From assembly GCA_045538075.1 (NCBI GenBank), contig JAZSQT010000037.1:1-8850 (forward strand): DNA of 8,850 bases, written 5' to 3'. This document shows, piece by piece, positions 7,777 to 8,850 of this stretch. This stretch comes from JAZSQT01 sp045538075. GTDB lineage: Bacteria > Chrysiogenota > Deferribacteres > Deferribacterales > Mucispirillaceae. The translations under genes were made by a program, and so were the position numbers. Below the pieces are notes generated by a model. It saw nothing but the letters and a program-made list of their open reading frames with translations. It was not told the DNA's origin and did no database searches. Within the stretch, counting starts at the first letter, position 1, and every line of letters begins with the position of its first letter.

Positions 7777-8205
7777 ATGATTTTGATGATAGATGAGGTT
7801 GAAAGTAATTTTTCTATAGATTTTTTTGAAATGTTATCTAAAGAAGTGTTTAGTAAAGTTGGTTATAATTGTAAAGTAGAAGTATCGCTATTATTAACAA
7901 GTGATGAAATAATAAAAGAATTGAATAATCAATATCGTAATAAAGACAAACCAACAGATGTGCTTTCTTTTCCTATGGAAGATAAGTTAATGCTTGGAGA
8001 TATTGCAATATCAATTGACACTGCAAAAAAACAAGCAGAAGAAAGAGAAATTGCCCTTGAAAGAGAAGTTGCATTTTTGTTTATTCATGGATTATTGCAT
8101 TTGTTAGGCTACGACCATGAAACAAGTATTGAAGACGAAAAAGAAATGTTTGAATTGCAAGAAAATATTTTAAAAGATTTAGTTGATAAAGGAAAAATAG
8201 CGTAA
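7777..8205 (+). CDS. ybeY: Endoribonuclease YbeY (rRNA maturation factor)
   Basis: Metal-dependent single-strand endoribonuclease for 16S rRNA 3'-end maturation and ribosome quality control, acting in the cytosol. The diagnostic H3 motif HGLLHLLGYDH gives zinc ligands His104, His108 and His114. The conserved Arg54 lies in NNQYRNKDKPTDVLSFP, a family signature. At 142 residues it is slightly shorter than E. coli YbeY, consistent with a short N-terminus. The ATG follows the phoH TAG with no gap, and AGGTGA (7764-7769) inside the phoH end serves as ribosome site at 7-nt spacing. A second in-frame ATG at 7786 is possible but less well spaced. The gene ends with tandem stops TAATAA and is the last gene of the operon. 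Adjacency to phoH is widely conserved and supports the call. Confidence 0.96.
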   Translation: MILMIDEVESNFSIDFFEMLSKEVFSKVGYNCKVEVSLLLTSDEIIKELNNQYRNKDKPTDVLSFPMEDKLMLGDIAISIDTAKKQAEEREIALEREVAFLFIHGLLHLLGYDHETSIEDEKEMFELQENILKDLVDKGKIA

Positions 8206-8274
8206 TAAATAATATACGACGTAATTGTTGAATATCCTTATATTATTATTGTATTTTTAAGTGATATTTAAATA

Positions 8275-8310
8275 AAAGATAAAGTGTAAATAAATTTACA
8301 CCTTATCTTT
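8275..8310. terminator. Long hairpin between convergent ybeY and superoxide reductase genes, probable bidirectional terminator
   Basis: A 17-nt left arm (8275-8291) and right arm (8294-8310) pair at 16 of 17 positions, the one mismatch being A8283 with C8302, with a very tight centre (AA, or a 4-nt loop if the last pair opens). The stem includes GTGTAAAT/ATTTACAC and AAAGATAA/TTATCTTT. It starts 70 nt after the ybeY stop and ends 12 nt from the superoxide reductase stop. Neither side has a clean T-run, but the minus-strand side continues as CTTTTATTT, so it fits best as the superoxide reductase terminator and should also block ybeY read-through. Confidence 0.75.
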
Positions 8311-8322
8311 ATAAATGATATG

Positions 8323-8700
8323 TTAAATTGATAATTCTGATTCCCAAAGACCATGAATATTGCAATAGCTAACGGCAGTAAGTTTACCAGGTTTTAATGC
8401 TTTAAATCTGAAAGATGCAGTTGGCTCAGTAAAAAGGCTACCTTGATTTGCACCAGTAGCAGATTCGCCATGAGCTTTAAATTCTGCTCTACCAAGATGT
8501 TGGACGAAATTTTCATCATCTGCTTTATAATAAAGGTCAATCCAAGCAATATAATGTTCTGTAGTATTTGGGTGAGCTACTTCTTTTCCTACTTTAACTC
8601 CTGCAACTGTATAATCACCGTCTTTTTTAATAATTTCAATAACTGGAACATGTTTTTCTGCTTTGAAATCTGCAGTTTTAATTGATTCTGATATAGACAT
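8323..8700 (-). CDS. sor: Superoxide reductase, one-iron class (neelaredoxin type)
   Basis: Reduces superoxide to hydrogen peroxide without releasing oxygen; a cytosolic defence of anaerobes and microaerophiles, usually fed electrons by rubredoxin. The 125-residue protein carries the complete His4-Cys iron site: His17 (in EKHVP, with the conserved Glu15-Lys16 pair), His43 and His49 (HPNTTEHYI), Cys113 and His116 (YCNIHGLWES). The N-terminal four-Cys desulforedoxin domain of two-iron desulfoferrodoxins is missing, and Cys113 is the only Cys, so this is the one-iron class. No signal peptide is seen. The ATG at 8700 has an ideal Shine-Dalgarno AAGGAGG (8713-8707) at 6-nt spacing, which suggests strong translation. 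It is convergent with ybeY and probably monocistronic, with its own promoter and terminator. Confidence 0.95.
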   Translation of the reverse strand: MSISESIKTADFKAEKHVPVIEIIKKDGDYTVAGVKVGKEVAHPNTTEHYIAWIDLYYKADDENFVQHLGRAEFKAHGESATGANQGSLFTEPTASFRFKALKPGKLTAVSYCNIHGLWESELSI

Positions 8701-8736
8701 TTTTATCCTCCTTAATTTTGAATATCTATAATTAAA

Positions 8737-8750
8737 ATTAATACATTAAT
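8737..8750. repeat. Palindrome ATTAAT-AC-ATTAAT over the superoxide reductase -10 region
   Basis: Two copies of the self-complementary hexamer ATTAAT flank a 2-bp centre, giving a 14-bp inverted repeat that covers the proposed -10 box. This is where a redox or metal repressor would bind. It does not match the PerR or Fur consensus closely, and A/T-only palindromes arise easily in this genome. Confidence 0.3.
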
Positions 8751-8765
8751 TGTCTTTTTTTGCAA
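8738..8765 (-). promoter_or_regulatory. Probable promoter of the superoxide reductase gene
   Basis: On the minus strand TTGCAA (8765-8760), a 16-nt spacer and TATTAA (8743-8738) lie upstream of the AAGGAGG site. The arrangement copies that before the malic enzyme (same -35, same spacing). The sequence is AT-rich, so the -10 assignment is tentative. Confidence 0.45.
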
Positions 8766-8850
8766 GTAGAAAATAGATTAATTCAAAAAAATGTAATTAA
8801 AGAAATTTATTTAAAAGATTAATTTAATCATTATTTTTTATATTTTTAAG

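Noticed and set aside
8443..8685. Open frame antisense to superoxide reductase, rich in Cys and Phe
   Set aside because: It is a shadow of a gene with a complete iron site, and its composition is an antisense artefact.
8817..8829. Palindrome GATTAA-T-TTAATC followed by a T-rich stretch, resembling a terminator
   Set aside because: There is no plus-strand gene upstream to terminate, and the stem is short and A/T-only; a role for a gene beyond the window edge cannot be judged.
1..8850. tRNA or rRNA genes, CRISPR arrays, IS elements and tandem repeats
   Set aside because: Reading both strands by eye I found no cloverleaf-like segments, no regularly spaced repeats, no transposase and no terminal inverted repeats.

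Overview
The window is a stretch of ordinary, very AT-rich bacterial chromosome (strong A/T bias at third codon positions, and many Lys, Asn and Ile codons). It holds seven intact protein genes on both strands. I see no rRNA, tRNA, CRISPR array, insertion sequence, prophage gene or plasmid function. Shine-Dalgarno sites are clear (AAGGAGG, AGGAGG, GGAG). A one-iron superoxide reductase and a hybrid malic enzyme point to an anaerobic or microaerophilic bacterium. The fused DHH-CBS-nucleotidyltransferase gene is a type known from Aquificota, Deferribacterota and Geobacter-like bacteria. A low-GC Deferribacterota-like organism would fit, but that placement is inference and not firm.

Layout. Positions 32-2110 (minus) encode a MaeB-type hybrid malic enzyme with a short, Asn-rich C-terminal phosphotransacetylase-like domain and a TTG start. 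Positions 2196-3086 (minus) encode a ten-helix EamA/DMT transporter. A divergent intergenic region of about 186 bp follows, with a near-consensus sigma-70 promoter facing right. Positions 3273-8205 (plus) form a tight four-gene operon: XerD recombinase, the 879-residue DHH-CBS-tRNA nucleotidyltransferase/poly(A) polymerase fusion, PhoH-like ATPase and YbeY endoribonuclease. Its junctions are a 4-bp overlap, a 5-bp gap and no gap. A long hairpin at 8275-8310 separates YbeY from the convergent superoxide reductase gene at 8323-8700 (minus), which has its own promoter.

How the genes may work together. The operon joins chromosome-dimer resolution with RNA 3'-end synthesis or trimming (nucleotidyltransferase plus DHH phosphodiesterase) and the PhoH-YbeY pair, which in other bacteria is tied to rRNA maturation and ribosome quality control. 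The flanking minus-strand genes are metabolic (malate to pyruvate), transport and oxygen-defence genes with no obvious link to the operon.

I did not find a clearly new system. The points most worth a second look are the fusion enzyme with its complete set of DHH catalytic residues, the eroded regulatory domain of the malic enzyme, and the resemblance between the malic enzyme and superoxide reductase promoters, each of which carries an inverted repeat over the -10 region.
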